A stretch of DNA of 62,917 bases from Gammaproteobacteria bacterium (GTDB lineage: Bacteria > Pseudomonadota > Gammaproteobacteria > Arenicellales > Arenicellaceae), in the NCBI GenBank assembly GCA_017854775.1, contig JAFMHC010000005.1, positions 1 through 62,917 of the forward strand. The letters are read 5' to 3'. Below, piece after piece: positions 1 to 8,718 of the stretch; the stretch's first letter is position 1; each line of letters starts with the position of its first letter. A program made the position numbers and the translations under genes. The notes below the pieces were generated by a model. The model had not been told where the DNA came from, did no database searches, and saw only the letters and a program-made list of their open reading frames with translations.

Positions 1-318
1 ATTTATGTAGATAAAATATTCTCGGATAAACAAAAAAGATACTTCTTAGGACTTAATAATAAAGGCTTTAGCAATATTGCTTTAGTTCTGTTCGATAATA
101 GGGGAACGTTAATTAGAATTTTATACCATGATGAAATAGCGCAGGAATATTGCAAGCGTAGTTCTTACGTTCAAAGAGAATGGGTATCCCTCAAAGAGAG
201 CAATGTTATTTTCACATATAATGATTCAAGTCCAATGGAATTGAAGGATATAGAATTAACCTCTTGTGGCGGCGAGACGCTGTCACTTAATTCAATTTTA
301 CTGCTTCAGAAGCAGTAA
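1..318 (+). CDS. 3' end of an unidentified gene (truncated by window edge)
   Basis: Frame 1 is open from the first base to a TAA at 316-318 and gives 105 residues with no start visible, so the gene begins before the window. The peptide is rich in hydrophobic and charged residues, has a Cys-Gly-Gly motif near the end and has no recognisable domain. The last codons form a short hairpin (CTGCTTC/GAAGCAG, 301-315) over the stop. The next gene downstream is also a small protein without known family, so the two may be functionally linked, but I see no sequence similarity between them. Function unknown. Confidence 0.55.
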   Translation: MYVDKIFSDKQKRYFLGLNNKGFSNIALVLFDNRGTLIRILYHDEIAQEYCKRSSYVQREWVSLKESNVIFTYNDSSPMELKDIELTSCGGETLSLNSILLLQKQ

Positions 319-363
319 AAATAATCACACAGCACAAACTGGCGAATTCAAGTCCTAGGTGCT

Positions 364-407
364 GCTAGCCGGTATATCCCAATAACGGCTCAGTTAATTC
401 GGCTAGC
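364..407. repeat. 8-bp inverted repeat in the gap before the next gene
   Basis: GCTAGCCG at 364-371 is mirrored by CGGCTAGC at 400-407 with a 28-base spacer. It lies 48 bases upstream of the start at 455. It could be a loose hairpin in the leader or a two-half operator. There is no T-run, so it is not an obvious intrinsic terminator. Confidence 0.3.
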
Positions 408-454
408 CATGGTGTTGATCCTTTAATTGCTAGGAACTAGTTACGGGGAGCTAA

Positions 455-907
455 ATGAACATTAGAAATATTTTAGTTAAAATGGCGAAAAGTGTGGTTC
501 TGACCGCCTTAGGCTTAGTGATATTATTGTTTTTAGCGGTAAATATCTTTGATGTAGACCCTAAAGTTGAATTTACAAATAGGCACGACTCCACTGTAAA
601 TGTATCGATAAGACAGGGTCGAGGAGTCCAGATGTATGAAGTTGAATCTAGTAAATCAATCTATTTCCAACCCAACGGAGAACATATATTTGCAATTTAC
701 GCCTCATTACCAGAGGAGCATATTATGAATTGCAAGGATAACGGCGGTGAGGAGGTAGCTTTAAATGTGTTTTTAGATGACGCGTCCTGCTGTGTATTAA
801 CTCGAGAAAGCTGTGCTTTTAAGGCAAGCTTGTATTCAAAGAAGAACCAAAAAATAGAATATTTCTATAATTATGAGGAGTTAGGGCGTTTGGAGATCAA
901 AAAATAA
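455..907 (+). CDS. Small membrane-anchored protein of unknown function
   Basis: 150 residues. A basic N-terminus is followed by one hydrophobic segment (about residues 13-30, SVVLTALGLVILLFLAV), so it is either a signal anchor or an uncleaved signal peptide, with the remaining 120 residues outside the cytoplasm. The soluble part carries four cysteines, including an adjacent pair (ASCC), which could form disulfides in the periplasm. A GGGGAG ribosome site lies about 4 bases before the ATG. It reads in the same direction as the truncated gene upstream and converges on the PepSY pair. I do not recognise a family. Confidence 0.65.
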   Translation: MNIRNILVKMAKSVVLTALGLVILLFLAVNIFDVDPKVEFTNRHDSTVNVSIRQGRGVQMYEVESSKSIYFQPNGEHIFAIYASLPEEHIMNCKDNGGEEVALNVFLDDASCCVLTRESCAFKASLYSKKNQKIEYFYNYEELGRLEIKK

Positions 908-1018
908 TCAGAATCACGAGAAACATTAGCAAAACAACAGTGGATAGTAATGCCGGGCCGTCATCTATAGTTCGAATAACCATGAGGCCTGAATTCGTAT
1001 CTTTAAGGAGTTTCCGTG

Positions 1019-1723
1019 CTAACGAGTCAGTCCCCGCCAAGTAAAGTCGCGGCGCGTGAACCCTTTGACCACGAGTAGCATCCCAAAAAGTGACAGCCAA
1101 AGCGCCGCAAAGCCAACAACGATGATTTGGATATTATTGAAGCTGCCTTCTTGCACATAATCCATAAAGTGCAGCATCAGAAGAAAGTCCACCACCTTCC
1201 AATATCGATTTCGATGAGCCAGCACGCGTCCATCAACGTCCGATACATACACTCGGGTTGCCAGTGAGTCATCGAAATCAACGCGCCAGACAGGCTTCGA
1301 GCCAGGCGCTTCTGGTGACCCTTCCGCCAGACGATTGCTTGAAACGATTTTGCCTTTTCCCTGATAGCTGGCGAGCGCATTCCGCTCGGCCCAAGTTCGG
1401 GTGATCGTGACTGGCTCGCCGGTCGCCGCATTATAAATGTGTTTACTTGTCTCAACGTCGATCTGGTAAACCAATAGGTCACCGAGACGGCGCAGAGTGA
1501 TCGCTTCAAACTGATTTGAGGGAATTCCTTGTAAACGATCGATTGGAAATAGAGTGCCAACATCCCCTAGGCTTTTGGAGGCTGGTAGGGCGATCTTGGT
1601 GGTGTTTCCCGCGACAATTTGGTGATCGAGAATACTGATGATCAAGCCGCTGGTGACCCAGATAAGCACTTGTAAGCCGATTGCCAGGCCAAGCCACTTA
1701 TGGAATTTGCGCAAGGTAATCAT
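1019..1723 (-). CDS. PepSY-associated transmembrane protein (second of a tandem pair)
   Basis: About 234 residues. The N-terminus has the HKWLGLAIGLQ signature and first membrane helix of PepSY-associated TM proteins. A periplasmic region follows that includes a PepSY-like stretch with WRVDFDD, and the C-terminus has a second helix region (about residues 200-222) and a basic tail. The ATG at 1721-1723 overlaps the TGA of the upstream paralogue as ATGA; the longer in-frame start at 1741 would be TTG, so 1723 is preferred. Related proteins often accompany siderophore or iron uptake or redox functions, but no such gene is seen here, so the role is open. Confidence 0.8.
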   Translation of the reverse strand: MITLRKFHKWLGLAIGLQVLIWVTSGLIISILDHQIVAGNTTKIALPASKSLGDVGTLFPIDRLQGIPSNQFEAITLRRLGDLLVYQIDVETSKHIYNAATGEPVTITRTWAERNALASYQGKGKIVSSNRLAEGSPEAPGSKPVWRVDFDDSLATRVYVSDVDGRVLAHRNRYWKVVDFLLMLHFMDYVQEGSFNNIQIIVVGFAALWLSLFGMLLVVKGFTRRDFTWRGLTR

Positions 1724-2436
1724 GAGGCTCTGCGAAACCAATGTCGCAGATTAAGTCGAAAATACAAATACCATACTCCGCTCACAACCAGCAGAAATCC
1801 CAGTGACGAAACAATCCTTAATATCCAGTTATTCACATCTTCGCGCTCGTCGTAATCCATGATGTGCAACATCCACGCAAAATCAAACACCCGCCATAAT
1901 GCATGTCGTCGAGTGACCAGTTCACCGGTTACTGGCGAGATATAAAAAGTGGTCTGCCAAAGATCATCGAAGTCAACTCGCCAGATTGGCAGGCTGCGGC
2001 CACCTAGCTCCGGTGGTGGATTTGTCTCAATCAAGACTGACTTGATTATATCGCTGGTGCCGGTGTAATACTGCTGGGCGAGGCTTTCTGCTGTGCGAGC
2101 ATTAATCGGCGAGGAGCGCTGGCCGCTACTCGCGTCGATAGGAATGCGCTCGCCATTTGATTCAAGCAAGTAGCTAGTTTGACCTAAGAGCGAGGTTAAG
2201 GAAATGGCACTTGCATCAGGATTGGTTTTAGCCAGCAAGGTAAAGTCGTCAGTTAAATTTGCTGAGCGCATCGAGATTAAAGCCGACTTATTGGGCCTGA
2301 CTAGGTGGTCTCCATGAATAATGTCGATATCGACTACTACCATGTAGAACCCGCTTAAGGTCCAGATACAAAGCTGAAGCCCGACAATCAAACCAAGCCA
2401 TTTATGAAGTTTTTGTGCGAGTCGACTGTGCTTCAA
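1720..2436 (-). CDS. PepSY-associated transmembrane protein (first of a tandem pair)
   Basis: 238 residues with the same plan as its downstream neighbour. It starts MKHSRLAQKLHKWLGL, then has a membrane helix (about 13-35), a periplasmic part with LPIWRVDFDDLW and ISPVTGELV, a second helix and a basic C-terminus. The two proteins share HKWLGL, WRVDFDD and an LHxMDY motif, so they arose by duplication. The stop overlaps the next start by four bases, indicating one operon with coupled translation. The operon begins just downstream of the terminator of the candidate sRNA on the same strand. Confidence 0.8.
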   Translation of the reverse strand: MKHSRLAQKLHKWLGLIVGLQLCIWTLSGFYMVVVDIDIIHGDHLVRPNKSALISMRSANLTDDFTLLAKTNPDASAISLTSLLGQTSYLLESNGERIPIDASSGQRSSPINARTAESLAQQYYTGTSDIIKSVLIETNPPPELGGRSLPIWRVDFDDLWQTTFYISPVTGELVTRRHALWRVFDFAWMLHIMDYDEREDVNNWILRIVSSLGFLLVVSGVWYLYFRLNLRHWFRRAS

Positions 2437-2501
2437 AACATGTTCAGTGGGGTGAGTTGGTGATTGATTAGCGTACGTGAAGCTATGTATCGCGTCGAGT
2501 C

Positions 2502-2534
2502 AAAAAAATAGAAAGCCGCCCGTAGGCGGCTTTC
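2502..2534 (-). terminator. Intrinsic terminator of the candidate sRNA
   Basis: Perfect 10-bp stem GAAAGCCGCC/GGCGGCTTTC with a 4-base loop (2511-2534), followed on the minus strand by TA and a run of seven T (2502-2508). On the plus strand no T-run follows, so it works for minus-strand transcripts only. Confidence 0.75.
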
Positions 2535-2637
2535 AAATAACAACGCTTAGCTTCCTGCTTAAGGTGATCGTCCGTGATCAAGCGATGTCGAAATAATAGT
2601 AAGTAATCTAGCCAATCCCCGCCTCACCCAGGCGGAT
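2502..2637 (-). ncRNA. Candidate Csr/Rsm-type regulatory small RNA
   Basis: Read on the minus strand, the region gives three small hairpins and then an intrinsic terminator. Hairpin 1 has the stem CCGCCT/AGGCGG (2619-2635) followed at once by GGA. Hairpin 2 is TGATC-ACGGAC-GATCA (2565-2580), with GGA in the loop. Hairpin 3 is CTTA-GC around an AGGAA loop (2546-2563). The terminator stem is a perfect 10 bp (2511-2534) followed by seven T. CsrA/RsmA-sequestering RNAs are known to expose ANGGA in loops, as here. No protein gene on this strand would need the terminator. The length, about 130 nt, also fits RsmX/Y/Z. The assignment is inferred from structure only. Confidence 0.45.
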
Positions 2638-2641
2638 GATA

Positions 2642-2668
2642 TTTATAAAAAAACGAGGTTGATGTTAA
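2642..2668 (-). promoter_or_regulatory. Candidate sigma-70 promoter of the sRNA
   Basis: Minus strand: TTAACA (2663-2668) as -35 and TATAAA (2642-2647) as -10, with a 15-base spacer that contains a T-run. The predicted start near 2635 falls exactly at the first hairpin of the candidate sRNA. The short spacer is a weakness. Confidence 0.35.
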
Positions 2669-2778
2669 CTAGCCACCTATATTTTGGTAACCCGCCTCCA
2701 TTTTTGACCGAAATCTTAAGTCGTAGGTTCTGAGTTAGATTCTATTTCTCTTTGGTTTACCTCACTTTGCTTGTCCTA

Positions 2779-2814
2779 TATTAAGACCTTCAAGCCCTAT
2801 TAAGACCTTCAAGC
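2779..2814. repeat. Direct repeat, 17 bp, period 19
   Basis: TATTAAGACCTTCAAGC occurs at 2779-2795 and again at 2798-2814. It lies in the 563-base gap between the PepSY operon and uvrD, upstream of both the candidate sRNA and uvrD. The rest of 2669-2999 holds no gene I can support; it is AT-rich and presumably carries the uvrD promoter. Confidence 0.7.
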
Positions 2815-2999
2815 GCGGTTTAGTAAATTTATACCAATCTCATAGAGTACATAAAGATTAATCTAACGGTAGGAGGCTTGTGTAGTGATTATGTTGGCTT
2901 TCAAGTATTCTAGGCTGCTAAATAGGGCATTATTTAAGGTGAATAAGTATGTCACTATTAAATTTTTTAACTTGACCACATCAGTACCTCGGTAACTTC

Positions 3000-5174
3000 A
3001 TGGATATTTCGCATATTTTCGACGATTTAAATGACGCGCAGCGCGAAGCCGTTGCTGCGCCGCCATCGCCGCTACTAATTTTGGCCGGCGCTGGCAGTGG
3101 CAAGACGCGAGTGTTGACGTCGCGAATCGCCTATTTAGTTGAGGCGCATGGAGTGTCGCCATTGTCGATCATGGCGGTGACCTTCACCAATAAGGCCAGT
3201 CGTGAAATGCGCTCGCGAATTGAAGATATTCTTGGCTTGCCAATGGGCGGTATGTGGATTGGTACTTTCCATGGTCTGGCTCATCGCTTGCTGCGGTTTC
3301 ATTACCAAGAAGCGAATTTACCGCAAACCTTTCAAATTCTCGACAGCGATGATCAGTTGAGAATGGTTAAACGTAGCTTAAAAGAATTGGCGCTGGATGA
3401 GGCTTACTGGCCGCCTAAACAGTTGCAGTGGTTTATCAATGGTCATAAGGAAGAAGGTCGTCGCCCGGCTAATGTGCCAGTGGCAAATGACCCGCAACAA
3501 AAAACTATGCTAGCGGTATACAGCCATTATGAAGACCTATGTCAGCGTTTTGGGCTAATCGATTTTTCTGAGTTGCTGCTGCGCGCATTCGAATTGTTGA
3601 AGAACAACCAAGTGCTTAGAGAGCGTTACCAAGACCGGTTTCAGCATGTGTTGGTCGACGAGTTTCAAGATACCAACTCTATCCAATACGGCTGGTTACG
3701 CTTACTGGTGCAAAAATCACATTGCTTGTTTGCGGTTGGCGACGACGATCAAAGTATCTATGGCTGGCGCGGTGCCAAAGTAGAAAATATCCTGCAATTT
3801 GAAAAAGATTTTCCAAACACTAAAGTTGTTCGCTTAGAACAAAACTACCGTTCGACCACCAATATTTTGAACGCGGCGAATGCGGTTATTGAGAACAACA
3901 CCACTCGGCTGGGCAAAAATTTATGGACCGCTGGCGAGCAAGGTGAACCAGTCAAGTTGTACACCGCCTACAATGAGCAAGATGAAGCAAAGTTTATTAT
4001 TGGTCAAATTCAGGCGTGGGTTGAGCAAGGCGGGTTACGTAGCGAAACGGCGATTCTTTATCGTTCAAATGCACAGTCGCGCACCTTTGAAGAGCGTCTA
4101 CTTAATGTTGGTATGCCCTATAAAGTCTATGGTGGCTTGCGCTTCTTCGAGCGTGCCGAGATAAAGGATGCGCTGGCGTATTTGCGTTTGTGTGATAGTA
4201 ACGATAATGACCCGTCTTTTGAGCGTGTGGTAAATACGCCAACGCGCGGTATTGGCAATAAAACCATAGAAACTATTCGTGAATACGCGAGGCAAAACCA
4301 GCTATCAATGTGGGATGCCTCTAATCAGTTGATTGCCAGTACACAGTTAACCAGCCGCGCGCAATCCGCCTTGGCTACGTTCATTGAATTGATGCAAGAA
4401 ATTCGTTCGCAAATAGCGGACCAAGATTTGTTCCAGCAAATTGAAATCATGTTGGATTTGAGTCAGTTAATCGAGCACTTCAAAAAAGAAAAGGGCGAGA
4501 AAGGCGAAGCTCGAGTTGAAAATTTACAAGAGCTCGTTACCGCCGCGCGTGGTTATGAGATCGACGAAACTGAAGATGACTTAGCGCCGTTATCCTCTTT
4601 CTTAGCGCATGCTGCATTAGAAGCTGGCGAAGGCCAAGCCGAAGAATGGGAAGATTGTGTACAGCTAATGAGTCTGCACACCGCCAAAGGCTTAGAGTTT
4701 CCGTTGGTATTCTTAACAGGGCTAGAAGAAGGCTTGTTTCCACATCAACGTTCGCTTGAAGAAGGCGCGGGGCGTTTAGAGGAAGAGCGGCGTTTATGTT
4801 ATGTCGGAATGACCCGTGCGATGAAACAGCTCTGGCTCACTCATGCTGAGTCACGACGGCTTTACGGGTCTGAAAAGTACACCAGTCCGTCGCGTTTTCT
4901 AGGTGAGATACCGGATGAAATGGTGCAAGCAGTTCGGGTGAAACCTAAGAATGCCTATGTTGCGCCAGTACGCAAACATTCGGCTTGGGTTGATGATCAG
5001 AGTGCGCATGAAAGTGGTGTTGCAATTGGTATGAATGTCAGCCATCCTAAATTTGGCGAGGGCACCGTGGTCAACTTAGAGGGTCACGGTGAGTACGCTC
5101 GCATTCAAGTTAATTTCAGCGATGTAGGTAGCAAATGGCTAGTATTGGCCTATGCTAATTTAACTCAACTGTAA
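3000..5174 (+). CDS. uvrD: DNA helicase II (UvrD), 3'-5' SF1A helicase
   Basis: 724 residues, the usual UvrD length. Walker A AGAGSGKT is at residues 29-36, Walker B VLVDEFQDTN near 216-226, QxxR-type motif GDDDQSIYGWRG, motif IV QNYRST, motif V LMSLHTAKGLEF and motif VI YVGMTRA. The C-terminal segment has KFGEGTVVNLEG, the Tudor-like tail of UvrD/PcrA that Rep lacks. It unwinds DNA in nucleotide excision and mismatch repair. The start is an ATG close to the N-terminal helicase motif. I found no SOS box upstream. A hydrolase and an acetyltransferase follow closely on the same strand. Confidence 0.96.
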   Translation: MDISHIFDDLNDAQREAVAAPPSPLLILAGAGSGKTRVLTSRIAYLVEAHGVSPLSIMAVTFTNKASREMRSRIEDILGLPMGGMWIGTFHGLAHRLLRFHYQEANLPQTFQILDSDDQLRMVKRSLKELALDEAYWPPKQLQWFINGHKEEGRRPANVPVANDPQQKTMLAVYSHYEDLCQRFGLIDFSELLLRAFELLKNNQVLRERYQDRFQHVLVDEFQDTNSIQYGWLRLLVQKSHCLFAVGDDDQSIYGWRGAKVENILQFEKDFPNTKVVRLEQNYRSTTNILNAANAVIENNTTRLGKNLWTAGEQGEPVKLYTAYNEQDEAKFIIGQIQAWVEQGGLRSETAILYRSNAQSRTFEERLLNVGMPYKVYGGLRFFERAEIKDALAYLRLCDSNDNDPSFERVVNTPTRGIGNKTIETIREYARQNQLSMWDASNQLIASTQLTSRAQSALATFIELMQEIRSQIADQDLFQQIEIMLDLSQLIEHFKKEKGEKGEARVENLQELVTAARGYEIDETEDDLAPLSSFLAHAALEAGEGQAEEWEDCVQLMSLHTAKGLEFPLVFLTGLEEGLFPHQRSLEEGAGRLEEERRLCYVGMTRAMKQLWLTHAESRRLYGSEKYTSPSRFLGEIPDEMVQAVRVKPKNAYVAPVRKHSAWVDDQSAHESGVAIGMNVSHPKFGEGTVVNLEGHGEYARIQVNFSDVGSKWLVLAYANLTQL

Positions 5175-5187
5175 ACGGTTAACTCCC

Positions 5188-5862
5188 ATGAGCAAAAAAA
5201 ATGAGTGTGTAATTCTTCTTCACGGTTTAGGGCGAACCAAGTATTCTCTGGCCAAACTTGAGTCGGAACTGCTGCAAGATTATGGCGTAGTAAATATTAG
5301 TTACCCTTCTCGAAAACACACAATTGAAGAACTGGCTAAAATCGCGGTTGGTGGGTCATTGGCGAAATGCCTCGATAGCTACTCGAAGGTGCATTTCGTT
5401 ACGCACTCGCTAGGTGGCATTTTGGTGCGGCAATATCTGAGTGAGCATCACGTGCATAAACTCGGCAATGTGGTGATGCTTGGGCCGCCAAATAAAGGCA
5501 GTGAACTAGTCGATTTCTTTAGGAAAAGCCCATTTCTTGAGCGTCTTTTTGCCAATGTTAATGGCCCTGCTGGCAGGCAATTGAGCACTGCGGCAGACAG
5601 TATTCCCAATTTGCTCGGTGAGGTGGATTTCCCGCTTGGAGTCATTGCCGGAACGCGAAATTTTAATTTTGTCTATTGGAACATAATGCCGAAAAAGTCC
5701 GATGGTAAGGTTTCGGTCTCAAGTTCTAAGGTACACGGCATGACCGACCATTTGGTTTTACCGGTCGATCACACCTTTATGATGCGTGACCGAACGGTTA
5801 TTCGACAGGTCAAAGCGTTCATTAAAGATGGGAAGTTTGAGCGTGATCTCAAAACTCAGTAG
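5188..5862 (+). CDS. Alpha/beta-hydrolase, lipase/PGAP1-like
   Basis: 224 residues. The oxyanion-hole motif LLHGLGR is at residues 10-16 and the nucleophile elbow THSLGG has Ser74. The likely catalytic His is in the C-terminal VDHTFMM stretch. The fold and motif order match small cytoplasmic alpha/beta-hydrolases annotated as lipase or permease-like; the substrate cannot be read from sequence. It begins 13 bases after uvrD and overlaps the acetyltransferase gene, so it is probably co-transcribed with both. Confidence 0.82.
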   Translation: MSKKNECVILLHGLGRTKYSLAKLESELLQDYGVVNISYPSRKHTIEELAKIAVGGSLAKCLDSYSKVHFVTHSLGGILVRQYLSEHHVHKLGNVVMLGPPNKGSELVDFFRKSPFLERLFANVNGPAGRQLSTAADSIPNLLGEVDFPLGVIAGTRNFNFVYWNIMPKKSDGKVSVSSSKVHGMTDHLVLPVDHTFMMRDRTVIRQVKAFIKDGKFERDLKTQ

Positions 5863-6376
5863 TTTTCGGCTTGAAACCCAACGGTTGTCGATTCGGCCGG
5901 CGCTAAAGGCTGACATTCAGTCGGTCTATTTGATCCATAAAGAGCCAATAGTAAACCGTTACCTGCCCTATCAAACATGGTACAGCCTTGCCGATGCGCA
6001 GGCTTGGTATGCCCGCGTAGAACGGCGACGTAAAGATATCGCTGAACAATTCGTTATCACGGTCAAGGGTAGCGATACCTTAGTAGGAACCTGTATTGTG
6101 TTCGTTCAAGAGTCTGATAGCGCAAATTTTGAACTCGGTTATGTACTAGCAAAACAACACTGGGGAAACGGCTATATGCTTGAAGCTTTGCGTGAGTTCG
6201 TGCCAGCAATCGCTGAGAAACTTAAGCTGACTTGTCTATTTGCGGTAATTCAAAGTGACAACGCTCAGTCTTTGGCATTAATCGCCAAATTAGATTTTAG
6301 CGAATCATGCCGAAAGCACGAGGGCGATAAAGAATTGATTTACTTCGTACGTCGGTTCAATCGCCTTGAGCGCTAA
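5828..6376 (+). CDS. GNAT-family N-acetyltransferase (RimJ/RimL-like)
   Basis: About 182 residues. The N-terminal LETQRLSIRPAL is the typical opening of RimJ/RimL-like acetyltransferases, and LGYVLAKQHWGNGYMLEAL is the acetyl-CoA pyrophosphate-binding loop region (motif A). It transfers an acetyl group to an unknown amine. The reading frame extends upstream inside the hydrolase gene. ATG 5828 is used, but GTG 5843, with GGAAG 8 bases ahead, would start right before the domain and is an equally good choice. Confidence 0.85.
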   Translation: MGSLSVISKLSSFRLETQRLSIRPALKADIQSVYLIHKEPIVNRYLPYQTWYSLADAQAWYARVERRRKDIAEQFVITVKGSDTLVGTCIVFVQESDSANFELGYVLAKQHWGNGYMLEALREFVPAIAEKLKLTCLFAVIQSDNAQSLALIAKLDFSESCRKHEGDKELIYFVRRFNRLER

Positions 6377-6477
6377 ATATAGCGTTGAATCTAGTTAGAT
6401 AAGCAGAGGCAGAATGCAAGGCTTAGAGTTTATCAACTGTTAGGCTTAATCAGCTTGGGCGAATCAATGTGACTTCT

Positions 6478-7119
6478 CTAAGCTAAGGTATTTAGCATCG
6501 GAAATCGACTTGATGTTTTTCTCTGCATCGATGAATCTGGTTGTGCGATGCTGTAAATATGTTTAATTCCATGGCGTGCGGCAGACTCTAGTACTGCTTC
6601 GCTATCGTCGATGAACAGTGTTCGTTGTGGGTCGAATGCCTTGAGTTGATGCAGCTTGTGCCAAAATTCGGCATCTTCTTTTGGATGCTCAAGCTCGTGT
6701 GAGCAGAGCAATTGGTCAAAATACTGGTCGATATTAGTTTTTACGATTTTAAGCTCGAGCACTTTGCGGTGCGCGTTGGTGACCATGCGCACATCGTTAG
6801 ACTCCTGCTGGCAGCGGCGTAAAAATTCTTCGGCGGTTGGGCGATAAGCAATTTTATGCGCAACTTGGCCCTTGAGTTCCATTATATCCAGCCCTAAAGC
6901 CGTACTCCAGAAGTCCACGCAATACCAATTAAGTGTACCGCTATGTTGGTCGAGCATTCTGAATAACTTAATACGAGCATCTTCGAGCATAAAGCCGTTG
7001 CGTGTGGCCCAAATGCGCGGCATGTATTCTAGCCAGAAGTGGCTATCAAAATGCAGATCAAGCAGCGTGCCGTCCATATCAAGCAACACTGTATCTATAT
7101 TGTTCCAATCGAATTGCAT
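6478..7119 (-). CDS. yrfG: HAD-family GMP/IMP nucleotidase (YrfG-like)
   Basis: 213 residues from ATG 7119. HAD motif I DMDGT is at residues 14-18, motif II VTNAHRK in the middle and motif III FIDDSEAVL near the C-terminus. YWLEYMPRI-like and PKEDAEFW segments are characteristic of the YrfG branch, which hydrolyses purine 5'-nucleotides. Longer upstream frames run into dapF and lack family sequence, so the shorter start is chosen. It is divergent from dapF with a 37-base gap, so the two promoters must overlap. Confidence 0.82.
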   Translation of the reverse strand: MQFDWNNIDTVLLDMDGTLLDLHFDSHFWLEYMPRIWATRNGFMLEDARIKLFRMLDQHSGTLNWYCVDFWSTALGLDIMELKGQVAHKIAYRPTAEEFLRRCQQESNDVRMVTNAHRKVLELKIVKTNIDQYFDQLLCSHELEHPKEDAEFWHKLHQLKAFDPQRTLFIDDSEAVLESAARHGIKHIYSIAQPDSSMQRKTSSRFPMLNTLA

Positions 7120-7156
7120 GCGAGAGATTATAGCAAAATTGTGATTAAATACGGCT

Positions 7157-7990
7157 ATGGAATTAACCTTTACTAAAATGCATGGCCTTGGCAATGACTT
7201 CGTGGTGTTCGACTTCACTAAGCAAGTAGTGGCCTTGAGCAAAGCCCAGGCCGCGCATATTGCTGACCGTCATTTCGGTGTCGGCTGTGACCAAATTTTA
7301 ATCGTTGAGCGCTCAACTCGTACCGATATCGATTTTAAATATCGCATCTTAAATGCCGATGGCAGCGAAGTCGGGCAATGTGGCAATGGGGCACGGTGTT
7401 TTGTGCGATACGTTCATGAAAAGGGCTTGTCTGACAAGAACCCAATTACGGTTGAAACATCAACAGGCCAAATGATCTTGTTTGAAGATGAGACGACTAA
7501 TCTCGTCACTGTCGATATGGGGGCGCCTCGCTTTGAGCCTAAGGACATTCCGCTCAAGGCCGATCTACGGCAAGCTAAATATCACTTAGAGCATGACGGT
7601 AAGACGATTTTGTTCTCAGCGCTTTCTATGGGTAACCCCCACGCCGTGTTAATTGTTGATGATCTTGGTTCTGCGCCAGTACTAGAGCTTGGTGCAAGCC
7701 TTGAGTGCCACTCAGTTTTTCCTGAGCGAGCCAATATTGGCTTTATGAAAATTAATGATCGAGCGGATATTTCGCTTAGAGTGTTCGAACGTGGTGCTGG
7801 CGAAACCATTGCTTGTGGTTCAGGTACCTGTGCGGCCGTAGTTGCGGGCATTCAAGATGGCTTATTGGATAATAAAGTAATTGCACACTTAACCGCGGGT
7901 GATTTAACTATTGAGTGGCAAGGTGAGGGTCATAGTGTAATGATGACTGGCGCGGCGGAAACTTCGTTTGAAGGTGTATTAAAACTATGA
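7157..7990 (+). CDS. dapF: Diaminopimelate epimerase
   Basis: 277 residues, normal length. It converts LL- to meso-diaminopimelate in the lysine and peptidoglycan pathways. The two catalytic cysteines are in GQCGNGARC (Cys75) and IACGSGTCA (Cys220). The N-terminal FTKMHGLGNDFVV is diagnostic. Its TGA overlaps the ATG of the DUF484 gene (ATGA), and the order dapF-DUF484-xerC is conserved in gammaproteobacteria. Confidence 0.97.
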   Translation: MELTFTKMHGLGNDFVVFDFTKQVVALSKAQAAHIADRHFGVGCDQILIVERSTRTDIDFKYRILNADGSEVGQCGNGARCFVRYVHEKGLSDKNPITVETSTGQMILFEDETTNLVTVDMGAPRFEPKDIPLKADLRQAKYHLEHDGKTILFSALSMGNPHAVLIVDDLGSAPVLELGASLECHSVFPERANIGFMKINDRADISLRVFERGAGETIACGSGTCAAVVAGIQDGLLDNKVIAHLTAGDLTIEWQGEGHSVMMTGAAETSFEGVLKL

Positions 7991-8667
7991 CAATTGAAAT
8001 TCAAAAACAACAGGATGCCGAGTTTACTAAAGCCGACTTGGTTGGCTATCTTCAGCAAAACCCAAATATTTTTCAACAGCATCCAGAGTTGTTAGAACTG
8101 GTTACCTTGTCGGACAGCCGTGGCACAGCATCACTGTTAGAGCGGCAGATGGGGATGCTGAAAGAACGTTTAAAAGAGCACAAATCTCAACAATCTCAGT
8201 ATATGCAGATGGCGCGCGAAAACGAGCAAATCAGCGATAGTTTTTCTCAGGTGATTTGTCAGATGATTGGCTTCACTAATTTGTCTCAGTTTGCCACTGA
8301 GTTCCCTACCGAACTGAGAAACACCTTTAATATTGATGAGGTCTCCTTTAAAACTGGGCAGGCCGCTGCTAGGCGTCCCAGCGACAATCAAGGCTACGAG
8401 GATGCGGTAAGGCGAATGGTTAATAATCGAGCTGTTTGCGACAATCGCTGGCCCAGCAATATAATGAATTTGTTTTTCTCGCCAGCGATTAAATCAGCCG
8501 CATTGATTCCCATGCGTAAACCCGACAGTAGCGAGTCGCTCGGAATACTAGCCTTGGGCTCACAAGACCCTGAGCGATATACCAACGACTTAGGCACGTC
8601 ACACCTGGATAGGCTTGGGTTGATGTCAGGTCTTTGTTTAGCACGTTTACAACCCAGTGAAAGCTGA
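7987..8667 (+). CDS. DUF484 family protein (GAF-like)
   Basis: 226 residues. The N-terminal VGYLQQNPNIFQQHPELL is the DUF484 signature, followed by a coiled region (about 50-85) and a GAF-like C-terminal half with ESLGILALGSQD. The biochemical function is unknown in the family. It is encoded between dapF and xerC as in Pseudomonas and Escherichia and is translationally coupled to dapF. Confidence 0.9.
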   Translation: MTIEIQKQQDAEFTKADLVGYLQQNPNIFQQHPELLELVTLSDSRGTASLLERQMGMLKERLKEHKSQQSQYMQMARENEQISDSFSQVICQMIGFTNLSQFATEFPTELRNTFNIDEVSFKTGQAAARRPSDNQGYEDAVRRMVNNRAVCDNRWPSNIMNLFFSPAIKSAALIPMRKPDSSESLGILALGSQDPERYTNDLGTSHLDRLGLMSGLCLARLQPSES

Positions 8668-8718
8668 AGGTTGTTCGAGCTCCTGATAGAGCGGTTGTGA
8701 GCCAGTTATGAGTCAACT

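Noticed and set aside
897-1100. 67-codon minus-strand frame with a hydrophobic end
   Set aside because: It overlaps the ends of two better-supported genes and its first half is an alternative frame of the PepSY gene.
2820-2999. LexA box upstream of uvrD
   Set aside because: I searched for CTG-N10-CAG in the gap and found none, so SOS control of uvrD is not claimed.
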